NCBI GenBank assembly: GCA_016709765.1
Contig: JADJMD010000013.1
Location: forward strand, 434,001-498,000
Origin: Ignavibacteriales bacterium
Lineage (GTDB): Bacteria > Bacteroidota > Ignavibacteria > Ignavibacteriales > Ignavibacteriaceae
Direction of reading: 5' to 3'
Length of the DNA stretch: 64,000 bases
Part shown: positions 24,518-33,762 of the stretch, piece by piece
How positions within the stretch are numbered: the first letter of the stretch is position 1
How the letters are laid out: every line of letters starts with the position of its first letter
The notes under the pieces: generated by a model
The model's input: only the letters and a program-made list of their open reading frames with translations
Database searches by the model: none
What the model was told of the DNA's origin: nothing
Translations under genes and position numbers: made by a program

Positions 24518-26371
24518 TTACGGAATCACCTGAGGTTGTTGCTGATTATTAATCCACTGTTCGGCCCAATCCACATTTGGAGCAATGATTGGTACCGCTG
24601 TCATCTTTCCACCAAAGCCTAAAAATCTCATTCCAAAACTTGGCATCGAAGTAACTTTTATTTGTTCAAGAAAATCTAGATTAAGATTTACTCCATACTT
24701 AACTGCAAGACTATAGGTAAAATCAGTTATTTTCTTGTAGAGTTTTTGATCTGTTAATTCTTGCTTGTATTGAAGTTTAAATTTTTCAAATGGCTTAGAG
24801 GGAACAATTTTTTCTTCTTGCTTATCAATCAGCTTAAAAATAGAAAAACCCTCGGTTAATTTTAAAGGTCCATAAACATCACCCACGTTCATAGTTGCAG
24901 CTATTCTACCAATTTCTCCATGCTGACTAATTGAGAACAAGCCAAACTCTCCATTATTTTTCTTTGTCCATTCACGCTTGTTATATTTTTGTGAGAGTGT
25001 TTTGAAATCAATTCCATTTTTTAAATCATTGAAAATTATATCAGCTGTTTCAACGCTATCTGTTAATATTTCAATAATATTTACAAGCATTGGATATGAT
25101 TCAGACTGATTATTTTTAAGATAATAATTATAAACCTCATCATTTGACACAGTTACCGAATCTCGAAATTCATCTTTCAATTTTTGAAAAAGATAATTTC
25201 GCCTCCACATTTCGACATCGCTTTTTACTTCAGGAAGATCAGCATAACCTTTCTTTAAACCTTCACGATATAAAAATTCTTTTTCAATATCACTTCGGAT
25301 TCTATCATCCAAAGATGCTCTAATAAAATTTATTTTGTAATCAGTTGCATTATACCCATCAAAAATAAGTATACGTAAATATTCTTTAAAAGTAGTTGGG
25401 TTTTCATCAAGAAGAATAAATGGTTTACTTAATAATATCTCCCCAAATACTTCTTCCATTTTAAGCACATCAGCAGGTTCAAGATTTATAAGATCACCAT
25501 TATTAATAAAAAAGTTTTTCTTTTTATACTCAAACAGTGATGAGATGTTTTTTGCTAAAGTTTCAAAAAGTTCAGGATTAACATCTACTTTTTTGTCTTC
25601 AAAAAACTCTGCATAAAATATTTTCTGTTGTTCAATAAGCTTTCTGGCTTCAAGTGTTTTTTTTACATTTTTAATTGCATCTTCTCTGGCATTTGAACCG
25701 GCTAAAATCTCTTCTGATTTATTAACGAGATAAAATATATACCATCCATCAGGAGTTAAAATTGGTTTAGTATATTCATTTATTTTAAGATTAAATAATG
25801 TTTCTTCAACACTTTCATCCATTTGTCCAAATACAATTTCTGTCGGTGTTATTTGTTCATCATACTCTGGGCTTTCAACAAGTATTGAATCAAATGGGAT
25901 GCCGTTCTGAAGAAGTTTATGTAGATTATTTATTTCTTCATTATCATACGAAAAAAGGAACCTAACATATAGTTTTGATGAGTTTCTTCTTAACCCTTCT
26001 GCTATTTCACTTTCTGTAATAACAATTTTGTCTTGAATTTCTTTTTTAAACAGTGCATCTCTTACAAACATTTTTTCAAATGCATTTGATGCAAACTTTA
26101 TAACTTCGGTTGTATCCATTTTTCTTGATAAGGCTTCAAGCGACCAAAGTTTTTCTGCGATTAGTGAAAATAGAAATTCTATTTTTTGTGATTCAACAGT
26201 GCTTTTTCTATGACGATTAATTCCGGGAGTCATTTCATATCTCTCAAGAAATTCTTTATCGGAAATTGAAATATTTCCAACCCTTGCAACGGTGTTATCT
26301 TTAAAACCTTGAGCTCGTATTACAGAGGTTATTAAAATTATAAAGAGAATAAACTTTGATATTTTGATCAT
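24518..26371 (-). CDS. Periplasmic parvulin-type peptidyl-prolyl isomerase (SurA/PpiC-like)
   Basis: 617 aa with an N-terminal signal peptide (residues 1-20, ending SVIRAQ). A SurA-type N-terminal segment 'RVGNISISDKEFLERYE' leads into long helical regions, with one parvulin-like stretch near residues 140-230 ('YVRFLFSYDNEE', 'LKINEYTKPILTPDGWYIF') and a second at about 430-540 ('NGEFGLFSISQHGEIGRIAA', 'NVGDVYGPLKLTEGFSIFKL'). Periplasmic chaperone/foldase for outer-membrane or secreted proteins. It is the promoter-proximal gene of the carbamoyltransferase operon, which is unexpected for a general chaperone. Confidence 0.82.
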   Translation of the reverse strand: MIKISKFILFIILITSVIRAQGFKDNTVARVGNISISDKEFLERYEMTPGINRHRKSTVESQKIEFLFSLIAEKLWSLEALSRKMDTTEVIKFASNAFEKMFVRDALFKKEIQDKIVITESEIAEGLRRNSSKLYVRFLFSYDNEEINNLHKLLQNGIPFDSILVESPEYDEQITPTEIVFGQMDESVEETLFNLKINEYTKPILTPDGWYIFYLVNKSEEILAGSNAREDAIKNVKKTLEARKLIEQQKIFYAEFFEDKKVDVNPELFETLAKNISSLFEYKKKNFFINNGDLINLEPADVLKMEEVFGEILLSKPFILLDENPTTFKEYLRILIFDGYNATDYKINFIRASLDDRIRSDIEKEFLYREGLKKGYADLPEVKSDVEMWRRNYLFQKLKDEFRDSVTVSNDEVYNYYLKNNQSESYPMLVNIIEILTDSVETADIIFNDLKNGIDFKTLSQKYNKREWTKKNNGEFGLFSISQHGEIGRIAATMNVGDVYGPLKLTEGFSIFKLIDKQEEKIVPSKPFEKFKLQYKQELTDQKLYKKITDFTYSLAVKYGVNLNLDFLEQIKVTSMPSFGMRFLGFGGKMTAVPIIAPNVDWAEQWINNQQQPQVIP

Positions 26372-26485
26372 TAAGAACTTTTCAAGGTAAATATTTAATA
26401 AAAAATTGTGAAATGAATTTACTAAATTCGCATATCTTAAAAAAAGTTAATCACAAACTATAACCGCTGTATAATAGTTAAAAAT

Positions 26486-28417
26486 ATGAGCAAAGATAAA
26501 AATAAATCAAATCAGAAGGTCAGCAATCAAATCTTAGAAGGGAAAAAGATCCAAAAGAAATCACCATTTTGGTTTTACATAGTTCTGATTTCAATTCCAT
26601 TTGTATTTGTTATTCTACTTGAGATTTTGCTTAGATATTTTAATTATGGTTACGACTTCAAATATTTTACACAAGCATCAGAATATTACCCTAATAAATA
26701 CTTTGCCAATCCCGACTTACCGCGAAAATATTTTTTCAATATTAAAGCTACGCCGTCTGTTGTGCCTGATGGATTTGATATTGAAAAGAAAAGCAATGCG
26801 TTTAGAATTTTTGTTTTGGGCGAAAGCAGTGCTGCTGGTTGGCCCTATGTTCCCAACGTTTCATTTCCGCGACACATAAAAAGAAAACTTGAATTGTTAT
26901 ATCCAGATAACTCAATCGAAGTAATCAATCTTGGCATTTCAGCCATTAATTCTTATACTTTAAGAGATTTTGCTTTTGGTGTAGCAGAAATGCAACCTGA
27001 TTTGGTGCTTATTTATACAGGCCATAACGAGTATTACGGCGCGCTTGGTGTTGGATCTTCTGTTAATATTGGATACTCCAGAAATTTGGTAAATCTTTAT
27101 CTGTATCTAAGAAATTTTAGAACCACACAATTTTTGCAGAATATTATTTCGGGAGCTATAGGAATATTTAAATCTTCCGATTCAAAAAGTAATGAGAACA
27201 AAGAAACTTTAATGAGTAGAATGATCGGCGAATCTCTTATTCCTTATAATTCTGATATGTTCAACAATGGTATCGATCAGTTTAAAGGTAATATGGATGA
27301 TATACTTAGATTGTTTAGTGAAAAAAATATTCCGGTAGTTATCGGAAATCTTACCTTTAATGCAAAAGATCAAAAACCTTTTGTTTCTGTTAAAAGCGAG
27401 AAAAATCTTTCTGCGCATAATGTTTATTTAAATGCACAAAATGAGTATGAAAACGGAAATTTTACAAAAGCTAAAGAATTGTTTTTACAGGCAAAAGAAC
27501 TTGATGCACTTAGATTTAGAGCACCGCAAAAAATAAATGAAGCAATTTACAGTCTTGCGAAAAAACACAATCTATCTGTGGTAAATGTTGATTCCGTTTT
27601 TCAATCTAACAGTCCAAATGGAATTGTTGGATCAAATTTAATGGTAGATCATTTGCATCCTACTTTTGCAGGATATAGAATTTTAGGTGATGCATATTTT
27701 GAAAAAATGCAAGCGCTTAACTTTTTACCAACCGGTAATCGATCTTCAATAACCGAAAACAAAGTTGATAGCATTTTAAAAGTGAATTTTCCATTTACAA
27801 GACTTGATTCCACTGTTGCAGAAATGAAGGTAATACAGTTAACAGGTGCTTATCCATTTGTTCCCAAAGGCACTAAAAATTATAAGATGCTAAACTTTAA
27901 GCCAAAAGATATTGTGGATACGGTAGCTATTCAGCTTATAAATTCCGAAATACCATGGGAATCTGCACACGCTATATTATCTGATTATTATTTTAGAAAA
28001 GGTGATTACGCTAACTGTATAAAGGAAATCGCTGTTATTATTGCCGAAAGACCTTACTATGATATTCCTTATAAAGATTTAATTTCAAAATTGGTTGATG
28101 GCGGAAAACTGGATGAAGCGATGGAATTTCTAGTGCCATTATACAAGCTTAAACCGGATTATTTTGCAACCAAGTGGTTAGGACAAGTTTTACTTAAACA
28201 AAACAAATACAAAGAAGCGCTAAATTATCTGCAGCAAGCTGTTAGATTTAAAGAAGTAGATTCTCAGACATATTATAATCTTGGCGGTGCTTACTTTTTG
28301 AACAAACAAAATGATGAAGCACTTGCAGCTTTACAAAAAAGCATAAATTTAAATCCACAAAACAAGTTAGCTGTAAATTTTTACAATCAGCTTTCTGCAT
28401 TAGATAAAAAAAAGTAA
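26486..28417 (+). CDS. SGNH/GDSL hydrolase-like protein with C-terminal TPR domain
   Basis: 643 aa, one N-terminal membrane helix (about residues 31-54), then an SGNH hydrolase domain facing the periplasm: block I 'VLGESSAAGWPYV' (Ser), block II 'NLGISAINSYT' (Gly), block III 'YTGHNEYYGALG' (Asn), and block V 'VDHLHPTFAGYRI' (Asp-x-x-His). The remainder is TPR-like, clearest at the C-terminus ('QTYYNLGGAYFLNKQNDEAL'). Likely an O-acyl esterase or acyltransferase on envelope glycan. It is divergent from the carbamoyltransferase operon, sharing its 114-bp promoter region, and probably belongs to the same surface-modification pathway. Confidence 0.82.
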   Translation: MSKDKNKSNQKVSNQILEGKKIQKKSPFWFYIVLISIPFVFVILLEILLRYFNYGYDFKYFTQASEYYPNKYFANPDLPRKYFFNIKATPSVVPDGFDIEKKSNAFRIFVLGESSAAGWPYVPNVSFPRHIKRKLELLYPDNSIEVINLGISAINSYTLRDFAFGVAEMQPDLVLIYTGHNEYYGALGVGSSVNIGYSRNLVNLYLYLRNFRTTQFLQNIISGAIGIFKSSDSKSNENKETLMSRMIGESLIPYNSDMFNNGIDQFKGNMDDILRLFSEKNIPVVIGNLTFNAKDQKPFVSVKSEKNLSAHNVYLNAQNEYENGNFTKAKELFLQAKELDALRFRAPQKINEAIYSLAKKHNLSVVNVDSVFQSNSPNGIVGSNLMVDHLHPTFAGYRILGDAYFEKMQALNFLPTGNRSSITENKVDSILKVNFPFTRLDSTVAEMKVIQLTGAYPFVPKGTKNYKMLNFKPKDIVDTVAIQLINSEIPWESAHAILSDYYFRKGDYANCIKEIAVIIAERPYYDIPYKDLISKLVDGGKLDEAMEFLVPLYKLKPDYFATKWLGQVLLKQNKYKEALNYLQQAVRFKEVDSQTYYNLGGAYFLNKQNDEALAALQKSINLNPQNKLAVNFYNQLSALDKKK

Positions 28418-28443
28418 ATAAATCATTTCGAAAGTATTTATTT

Positions 28444-28512
28444 GTCATTCCCACGCAAGTGGGAATCCACTATAATTAATGGAATTTGGATTCCCGTTTT
28501 CACAAGAATGAC
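28444..28512. repeat. Palindromic repeat, copy 4
   Basis: 69 bp with GTCATTC and GAATGAC termini; the left part forms ATTCCCAC/GTGGGAAT and the right part contains GGATTCCCG, related to the arm of the copy at 11798. It lies between the convergent stops of the SGNH-TPR gene and the 382-aa T9SS protein gene. Possible terminator role. Confidence 0.7.
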
Positions 28513-28565
28513 AGATATAACTCGATTTATGAGTCAACCTCTTAAATTTTTGACATTACAAAAAA

Positions 28566-29714
28566 TCATCTAACGAGCAGCATCTTTTTTGTAATAGTTG
28601 AATTTTTTGTACTTAGTGTATAAAAATAAATTCCACTTGAAAGACTAGAAGCATCAAATGTTGCTTCATATACTCCAGCGGATTGTTCTATATTTACAAG
28701 TGTTTCTATCTCTTCACCCAATAGATTAAATACTTTTAATTTAACAAAACTGTATTCGGGTATGCTGTATCTAATTTTAGTAGTAGGATTAAATGGATTT
28801 GGATAGTTTTGCTCTAATTGAAAATCAGATGATAATAAATCTTCAATACTTTCTACACCAACGGGGGTTGGATCACCAAATAAATTATATATTGTGATTG
28901 TTGGTATATCCGTTAAAATAAAGTTATGCGATAGACTATCAGCAAACTCATTATTCAAAGGCTCAATTCCGCCATTTACAGTATCAGCACCTGCATACAT
29001 AACTGCAAATTTGTATTCATAAATACCGGAGTTTGTACCTGCAGGAACATCCTTTTCAAACCTCCAATTATTATCACTAATATGAGTTAATAATACCATA
29101 TCTCCAGTCAATGTATCATCCACACACCAGCAACCGCCCAACATATTTCCCATTAAAGGTAGCGTACTTTTAAGTCCAATAAATTCAATTTCAGAAAGTG
29201 GTATTGGTAATCCATTGTATCGATTAATTGCTCCGGTCATGTCAAGATTTAAAGTTAGATGGAGGTCTACTGGCCAAATTTGTCCTGGGTATATATTGGG
29301 TATGATTATTGGCAAAATCACAACATTGCTGTCTTCACTAAATGCAAACCAGCGATCTGGTCCAGTTTCCCATCCGGCATTTGTAAAATAATAAGGTGGC
29401 GCGGCTTTAAATTTCCATCTCACGGAATCAAGAGTACTGCTAACTAATAATGTTGTAGTATAAATTCCGGGATTAAGAGTATCAACATTGGACATCATTC
29501 TATTACCAATAACCGTTGTTTCTCCATCCCAGTCCAAACCTATAACTAACAATGAATCACGTAATGGATCAAGAGCCCCGCCAGGACCTACGCCGATGAT
29601 AGCACTAATATCTGCAGTAAAAGTAACTGTATTTGTTATTGCTATTTTATTTTTTTGTGCGAATGAAACACAAGCTGCAAGAATCAACAAAAAAATTGTT
29701 AATTGCCTTTTCAT
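28566..29714 (-). CDS. T9SS-secreted protein with beta-sandwich modules
   Basis: 382 aa with signal peptide (ending CVSFA), two Ig/CBM-like modules (about residues 25-150 and 150-285) and a T9SS type A sorting domain in the last 80 residues: 'LEQNYPNPFNPTTKIRYSIP', 'VFNLLGEEIETL', 'SSGIYFYTL', final KKMLLVR. The modules share 'FTADIS', 'LLVIGLDWD', 'NAGWETGPDRW', 'LDMTGAIN' and 'CWCVDDT' with the C-terminal half of the neighbouring broken gene, so it is its tandem paralog. It is exported across the outer membrane by the T9SS; substrate unknown, carbohydrate binding is only suggested by the fold. Confidence 0.82.
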   Translation of the reverse strand: MKRQLTIFLLILAACVSFAQKNKIAITNTVTFTADISAIIGVGPGGALDPLRDSLLVIGLDWDGETTVIGNRMMSNVDTLNPGIYTTTLLVSSTLDSVRWKFKAAPPYYFTNAGWETGPDRWFAFSEDSNVVILPIIIPNIYPGQIWPVDLHLTLNLDMTGAINRYNGLPIPLSEIEFIGLKSTLPLMGNMLGGCWCVDDTLTGDMVLLTHISDNNWRFEKDVPAGTNSGIYEYKFAVMYAGADTVNGGIEPLNNEFADSLSHNFILTDIPTITIYNLFGDPTPVGVESIEDLLSSDFQLEQNYPNPFNPTTKIRYSIPEYSFVKLKVFNLLGEEIETLVNIEQSAGVYEATFDASSLSSGIYFYTLSTKNSTITKKMLLVR

Positions 29715-29730
29715 ATTAGTTCCAAAAAAT

Positions 29731-30621
29731 TTATCTAACCAAAATCATTTTTTTAGTTATAACAGAATTCTTAGTACTTAGTGTATAAAAATAAATTCCG
29801 CTTGAAAGTTTAGAAGCATCAAATGTTGCTTCATATACTCCTGCGGATTGCTCTCCATTAAATAACGTTTCTATTTCTTCTCCCAATAGATTAAATACTT
29901 TTAATGTAATAAAACTATTCTCAGGAATGCTGTATCTAATTTTTGTAGATGGATTAAATGGGTTTGGATAGTTTTGTTCTAAAATAAATCGATCGGGTAT
30001 TAAATTACTTATTTGTTCAACATTAAGAGGCGGGACTGGATATCCGAACCAATTATTTGAAACCGATATTGGATGATTTAATAAAACATTAAAATGATTA
30101 ACTCCAAAAGGGAATTCATTATTAAGATATGCAACTCCACCATTTACTGTATCAGCACCGGGGTACATTGCCCCAAACCGAAATTCAAAAGGTCCTAGAT
30201 TTATTCCAACAGGAAGTGTTGTATCATAAGACCAGATGTTTCCGGAAGTGTGAGTTAATACTTTCAATAAACCATTAACTGTATCATCCGGACACCAGCA
30301 ATGTGTAGCCCAAGAATTTCCCAACCAAGGTACCGAACCTAATACAACGACATAATCGATTGAATCGACCGGAATCGGTTCGCCATTATACCAATTAATT
30401 GCACCTGTCATATCAACGTTTATTGTAAAATCTATTTCATTTGTGCTAACTCCAAAGTTTGGATAAATACGAGGTACAATTGTAGGTAATGTTATTATTG
30501 ATCCGTCTGCTACATAAACATGCCATCGATCAGAACCAGTTTCCCAACCTGTGTTTTGAAATCTTGAATCAGGATAAGCTCTAAATTTCCATCTAGCAGA
30601 ATCATCAAATATTGGAGGCAA
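29731..30621 (-). CDS. C-terminal part of frameshifted sialidase-like T9SS protein
   Basis: 296 codons open in a different frame from the gene just upstream, with which it overlaps by 112 bp. It starts in mid-domain: 'DDSARWKFRAYPDSRF', 'NTGWETGSDRWHVYV', and has no signal peptide or ribosome site. It continues with 'NVDMTGAINWYNGEPIP', 'CWCPDDTVNG' and a complete T9SS sorting domain ('LEQNYPNPFNPSTKIRYSIP' to KKMILVR). Against its paralog at 28566 the missing N-terminal part of the module is found at the end of the 727-codon frame upstream. So one gene of about 985 codons (29731-32693) has been split by a single frameshift near 30625. Confidence 0.75.
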   Translation of the reverse strand: MPPIFDDSARWKFRAYPDSRFQNTGWETGSDRWHVYVADGSIITLPTIVPRIYPNFGVSTNEIDFTINVDMTGAINWYNGEPIPVDSIDYVVVLGSVPWLGNSWATHCWCPDDTVNGLLKVLTHTSGNIWSYDTTLPVGINLGPFEFRFGAMYPGADTVNGGVAYLNNEFPFGVNHFNVLLNHPISVSNNWFGYPVPPLNVEQISNLIPDRFILEQNYPNPFNPSTKIRYSIPENSFITLKVFNLLGEEIETLFNGEQSAGVYEATFDASKLSSGIYFYTLSTKNSVITKKMILVR

Positions 30622-32693
30622 AACTGCAAGTTACAGTATGTTGTTTTATAAATACCCTCATTAAAAGGATCGGTATTTAACATTCTTCTACTACCAACAA
30701 CAAAACTGCTATTATCCCAGTCTAAACCCATTACCAGTAGTGAGTCCTGTGCGGGATCAAAAGCGCCCTCAATCCCAACCCCTAATATTGAACTGATATC
30801 CGCCGTAAAATTTAAAGTGTTTTTGATTACAAAATCTACATAAAAACTATCATTGTTAAACCAAACCGTCGGAATGATTGTAGAAGGAGCAGTAAGTGTA
30901 AATGGTCTATCAGGTGTTGATTCCCAATTGTCTGGTGCTGGCGGATTAACTATAACATATTTGAAGGCATAATTATTACCGAGAAAATTTGATGGGATCT
31001 GATATGTACCCGTATAAATTGTATCATCATCTTCACGAACAACTACATTTGCACCTGCAGGGAAGTTTCCTTCAAACATCTGAACACTCATATCAACCTG
31101 AAATGTTACAGGGATAGGAAAAGCGTTAGTTGATCTGACAGCATAAGGAGCAACCCATATTACGGATGGTGCGGTTTGATCAATAGTTGGAGTTGTGTTC
31201 CCTTGTTCATACCAGAACATTGAAAAGATATAATCAGATTCTCCAGTTGTGGCCATATATGGCGCAAGGTGACATCCGTCTTCATTCATTGTATTGGTTT
31301 CGGTTAAGTTTGTTGAACCAGACCAATTTGCATCTGATAATGCTCTTGTATGAACATATAGATCGCATAGTGAATCCTGAGTTTCAGGTGAACCAATAGA
31401 ATATTGAACAGCAAAGAAATCACGATTCTTATTAGCTGCAATCATAATAGAAGGCCCTGTTTGCCCAAGACCTGGAGTATTATCTTCATATCCATATTTT
31501 GAATTATCATGAGCCGCGGTAATTACTTTACCAGCCCATACGTTGGGAGCAGTTTCATAAATTTCAACTATCGCATTTTGTAACATAACTGAATCAGTTA
31601 ACCCTGTTACAAAATGAACATTGCCATTATCATCAACTTGAATATCGCCTGAATAACTAACATATGTGTCACCTACTTTCCAGTCCCATAATTCAGTAAA
31701 GTTTGTCAAACCAGGAATTGTTCTCCAATCCGGAACAAACCAATCACTCCATGTTGCACCATGATCTGTTGATTTTGAATAACCAATTTCCCAACCACCG
31801 GCACCAATTTCTTCAGTGTAAGAACCAATTACACCAACATATACAACACCATTGTGTGAGACACCACCTAAAAGGATGCTTCCATTTGTCCATCTTGTTG
31901 TTCCCCAAGTAGGAGGATCAATTACTTCAACAATAGAATAATCCTGTGTTCTCCATAGTCTTATAGAGTTGTCAGTTAGATTATCAGCACACCAAAAAAT
32001 CCAGGAATCATCACTAAAAGTTGGAATATTTGATCCATAAGCTGGTGGACCTTGATCGATATCTGCAAATGCTGATTCCAACAAACCTTCAGAAACTCCA
32101 TAACCTATCCAACCAAATTCAGATGAATTTAATTCCGGCCATGAAAAAGCTCCTAATAAATCAGCCATATTTGTAGAATTAGGAAAGTTTGCAAAGGTCA
32201 TATTAGGATATCTGGCCGAATTTTGTGACAACGTACCATTTTGTACTGAAGTATTACTTCTGTGCCAGCTTATTCCCAAATCTGTAGAATAATTCCACCA
32301 AAGTTCGCCACTGCTAACAGCATAAGGTGTTTTACCTCTATGAACAACAGCTAGTACCTTTGATATAGGATCATAAACAAGTGGATTTAATGTATTAGCT
32401 GTCGGACCGAATGAGTTAGCCATAGTATCTACGGCAACATAATTTGCAGCCGTTTGCGGTGAGTTTTTGCTTAATGGGATAAAACTACTGTTGTTCAAAG
32501 AACTTTCATCCACTTTTAATGGTGCTTGTTGCTTAATGATTTCTTGCGCGTTAACAGTATCAACCCCGAAATCAAGAATGCAACTTATATCGGCAGTAAA
32601 ATTAATAGTATTGTTGATTTGAAAACCAATACTTCGCGGAAACGAAAAAGCACTGATTGAAAAGACCAGTGCTAAAAATTTCAGTTCTTTCAT
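30510..32693 (-). CDS. Sialidase/BNR-like secreted protein, frameshifted at its 3' end
   Basis: 727 codons with a signal peptide, then a BNR/neuraminidase-like beta-propeller (about residues 70-510; Asp-box-like 'YSKSTDHGATWSDWF', 'YSTDLGISWHRSN'), a CBM20-like module ('VTFQVDMSVQMFEGNFPAGA', 'APDNWESTPDRPFTL') and the start of another module 'FTADISSILGVGIEGAFDPA'. From about residue 690 ('YCNLQFCLQYLM') the frame is wrong and ends soon after; the true continuation is the 29731-30621 frame. As it stands the product would lose its T9SS sorting domain and could not be surface-anchored. Function beyond the propeller fold is uncertain. Confidence 0.75.
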   Translation of the reverse strand: MKELKFLALVFSISAFSFPRSIGFQINNTINFTADISCILDFGVDTVNAQEIIKQQAPLKVDESSLNNSSFIPLSKNSPQTAANYVAVDTMANSFGPTANTLNPLVYDPISKVLAVVHRGKTPYAVSSGELWWNYSTDLGISWHRSNTSVQNGTLSQNSARYPNMTFANFPNSTNMADLLGAFSWPELNSSEFGWIGYGVSEGLLESAFADIDQGPPAYGSNIPTFSDDSWIFWCADNLTDNSIRLWRTQDYSIVEVIDPPTWGTTRWTNGSILLGGVSHNGVVYVGVIGSYTEEIGAGGWEIGYSKSTDHGATWSDWFVPDWRTIPGLTNFTELWDWKVGDTYVSYSGDIQVDDNGNVHFVTGLTDSVMLQNAIVEIYETAPNVWAGKVITAAHDNSKYGYEDNTPGLGQTGPSIMIAANKNRDFFAVQYSIGSPETQDSLCDLYVHTRALSDANWSGSTNLTETNTMNEDGCHLAPYMATTGESDYIFSMFWYEQGNTTPTIDQTAPSVIWVAPYAVRSTNAFPIPVTFQVDMSVQMFEGNFPAGANVVVREDDDTIYTGTYQIPSNFLGNNYAFKYVIVNPPAPDNWESTPDRPFTLTAPSTIIPTVWFNNDSFYVDFVIKNTLNFTADISSILGVGIEGAFDPAQDSLLVMGLDWDNSSFVVGSRRMLNTDPFNEGIYKTTYCNLQFCLQYLMILLDGNLELILIQDFKTQVGKLVLIDGMFM

Positions 32694-32729
32694 AATGCGC
32701 CCCTCGAAATAACTGTTACATAATGTTAA

Positions 32730-33731
32730 TTAAAGACCTACGGATAAAGAAAATCTTGATATCGGATCAAAGATTCCAAAATCAGCATAACTATAATCAA
32801 ACTTTGCAAAAAATCCGCCAAAATCATATTGTAAACCAACACCGGCTGTTAAACCTTCTTCTGCTGCTTCTTTAAATAATGAGTTATAACCGCCTCGTAC
32901 GGATATTAAATTTCCCCATGTAAGTTCTAATCCAACATTACCATAAGTGGATTGATTATTCGGGATAAGTGCATCACCGGCTAAAGTTAAAAGCCAGTCT
33001 TCATCCTGATAAGCATCATAAGCTAAACCAACTGTAAATGTAAGCGGCAAAGACCATGATTCTGTTAACAACTGTCCGGATATATTTGAGTTGTTGCCAG
33101 TGTTAGCAGGATCAATATCAATCGGTTGCAACAATGATTTTCCATCAAGCTGCATTTCAGTTCCAAAGTTGGTGATATTCATACCCAATCGTAACCCTTC
33201 AAGCTGGGTATAAAACAAAAGTCCAACATCAACTCCAAAACCTGTTGCAGAAACATCATATATTTTTTGAGAAATATACTTTACTGTTCCACCGATAGAA
33301 AATCTATCAGTAAGATTTCTTGAATAAGAAAGTCCAATTGCAATATCAGATGCAGACCAATACTGTCCTGTACCGTTTTGCTGTTGGGGTGTTGTAATTT
33401 CTTCTTCGCCGTAATCTAACTGATTTATGCTTATACCAATTGCATTGTCATCATCAAATTTAAATCCAATACCAACCCAGTTAAGTCTTGAGCCAACAAG
33501 CCATTCTGCAGTTGATGCGCTAAACTCGTTTCTGGAAAGTCGTGATAAACCTGCGGCATTCCAGAAGGCAGTTGTTGCATCATTAGCAACAGCGGTAAAA
33601 GCACCACCCATTCCGGTTGCACGGGGTCCGACCGGAATTGTTAGAAAATTTCCAACGGTTGTACCAACTTTGGTTTGCGGAAAAAAGTTTACCGATAAAC
33701 CAAAAACAATTAATAATAATATTTTTTTCAT
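32730..33731 (-). CDS. PorV/PorQ-family outer-membrane protein (UPF0164-like)
   Basis: 333 aa from the ATG at 33731 (GGAG upstream; the frame extends 7 codons further but that removes the signal-peptide start). Signal peptide MKKILLLIVFGLSVNFFPQ, then the PorV-family opening 'TVGNFLTIPVGPRATGMGGA', 'FTAVANDATTAFWNAAGLSR', and FadL-like barrel strands ending in 'RFSLSVGL'. PorV is the outer-membrane shuttle that accepts T9SS cargo from the translocon. Co-oriented 31 bp after the 1207-aa cargo gene and followed by the sialidase-like gene. A lineage-specific PorV paralog is likely, dedicated to neighbouring cargo. Confidence 0.85.
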   Translation of the reverse strand: MKKILLLIVFGLSVNFFPQTKVGTTVGNFLTIPVGPRATGMGGAFTAVANDATTAFWNAAGLSRLSRNEFSASTAEWLVGSRLNWVGIGFKFDDDNAIGISINQLDYGEEEITTPQQQNGTGQYWSASDIAIGLSYSRNLTDRFSIGGTVKYISQKIYDVSATGFGVDVGLLFYTQLEGLRLGMNITNFGTEMQLDGKSLLQPIDIDPANTGNNSNISGQLLTESWSLPLTFTVGLAYDAYQDEDWLLTLAGDALIPNNQSTYGNVGLELTWGNLISVRGGYNSLFKEAAEEGLTAGVGLQYDFGGFFAKFDYSYADFGIFDPISRFSLSVGL

Positions 33732-33762
33732 TTTAATCTCCATTATATTCACTGGTAATCGG

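Noticed and set aside
30590..30640. Programmed -1 frameshift in the sialidase-like gene
   Set aside because: No X-XXY-YYZ slippery heptamer at the break and no obvious downstream pseudoknot; simple mutation or sequence error is likelier.
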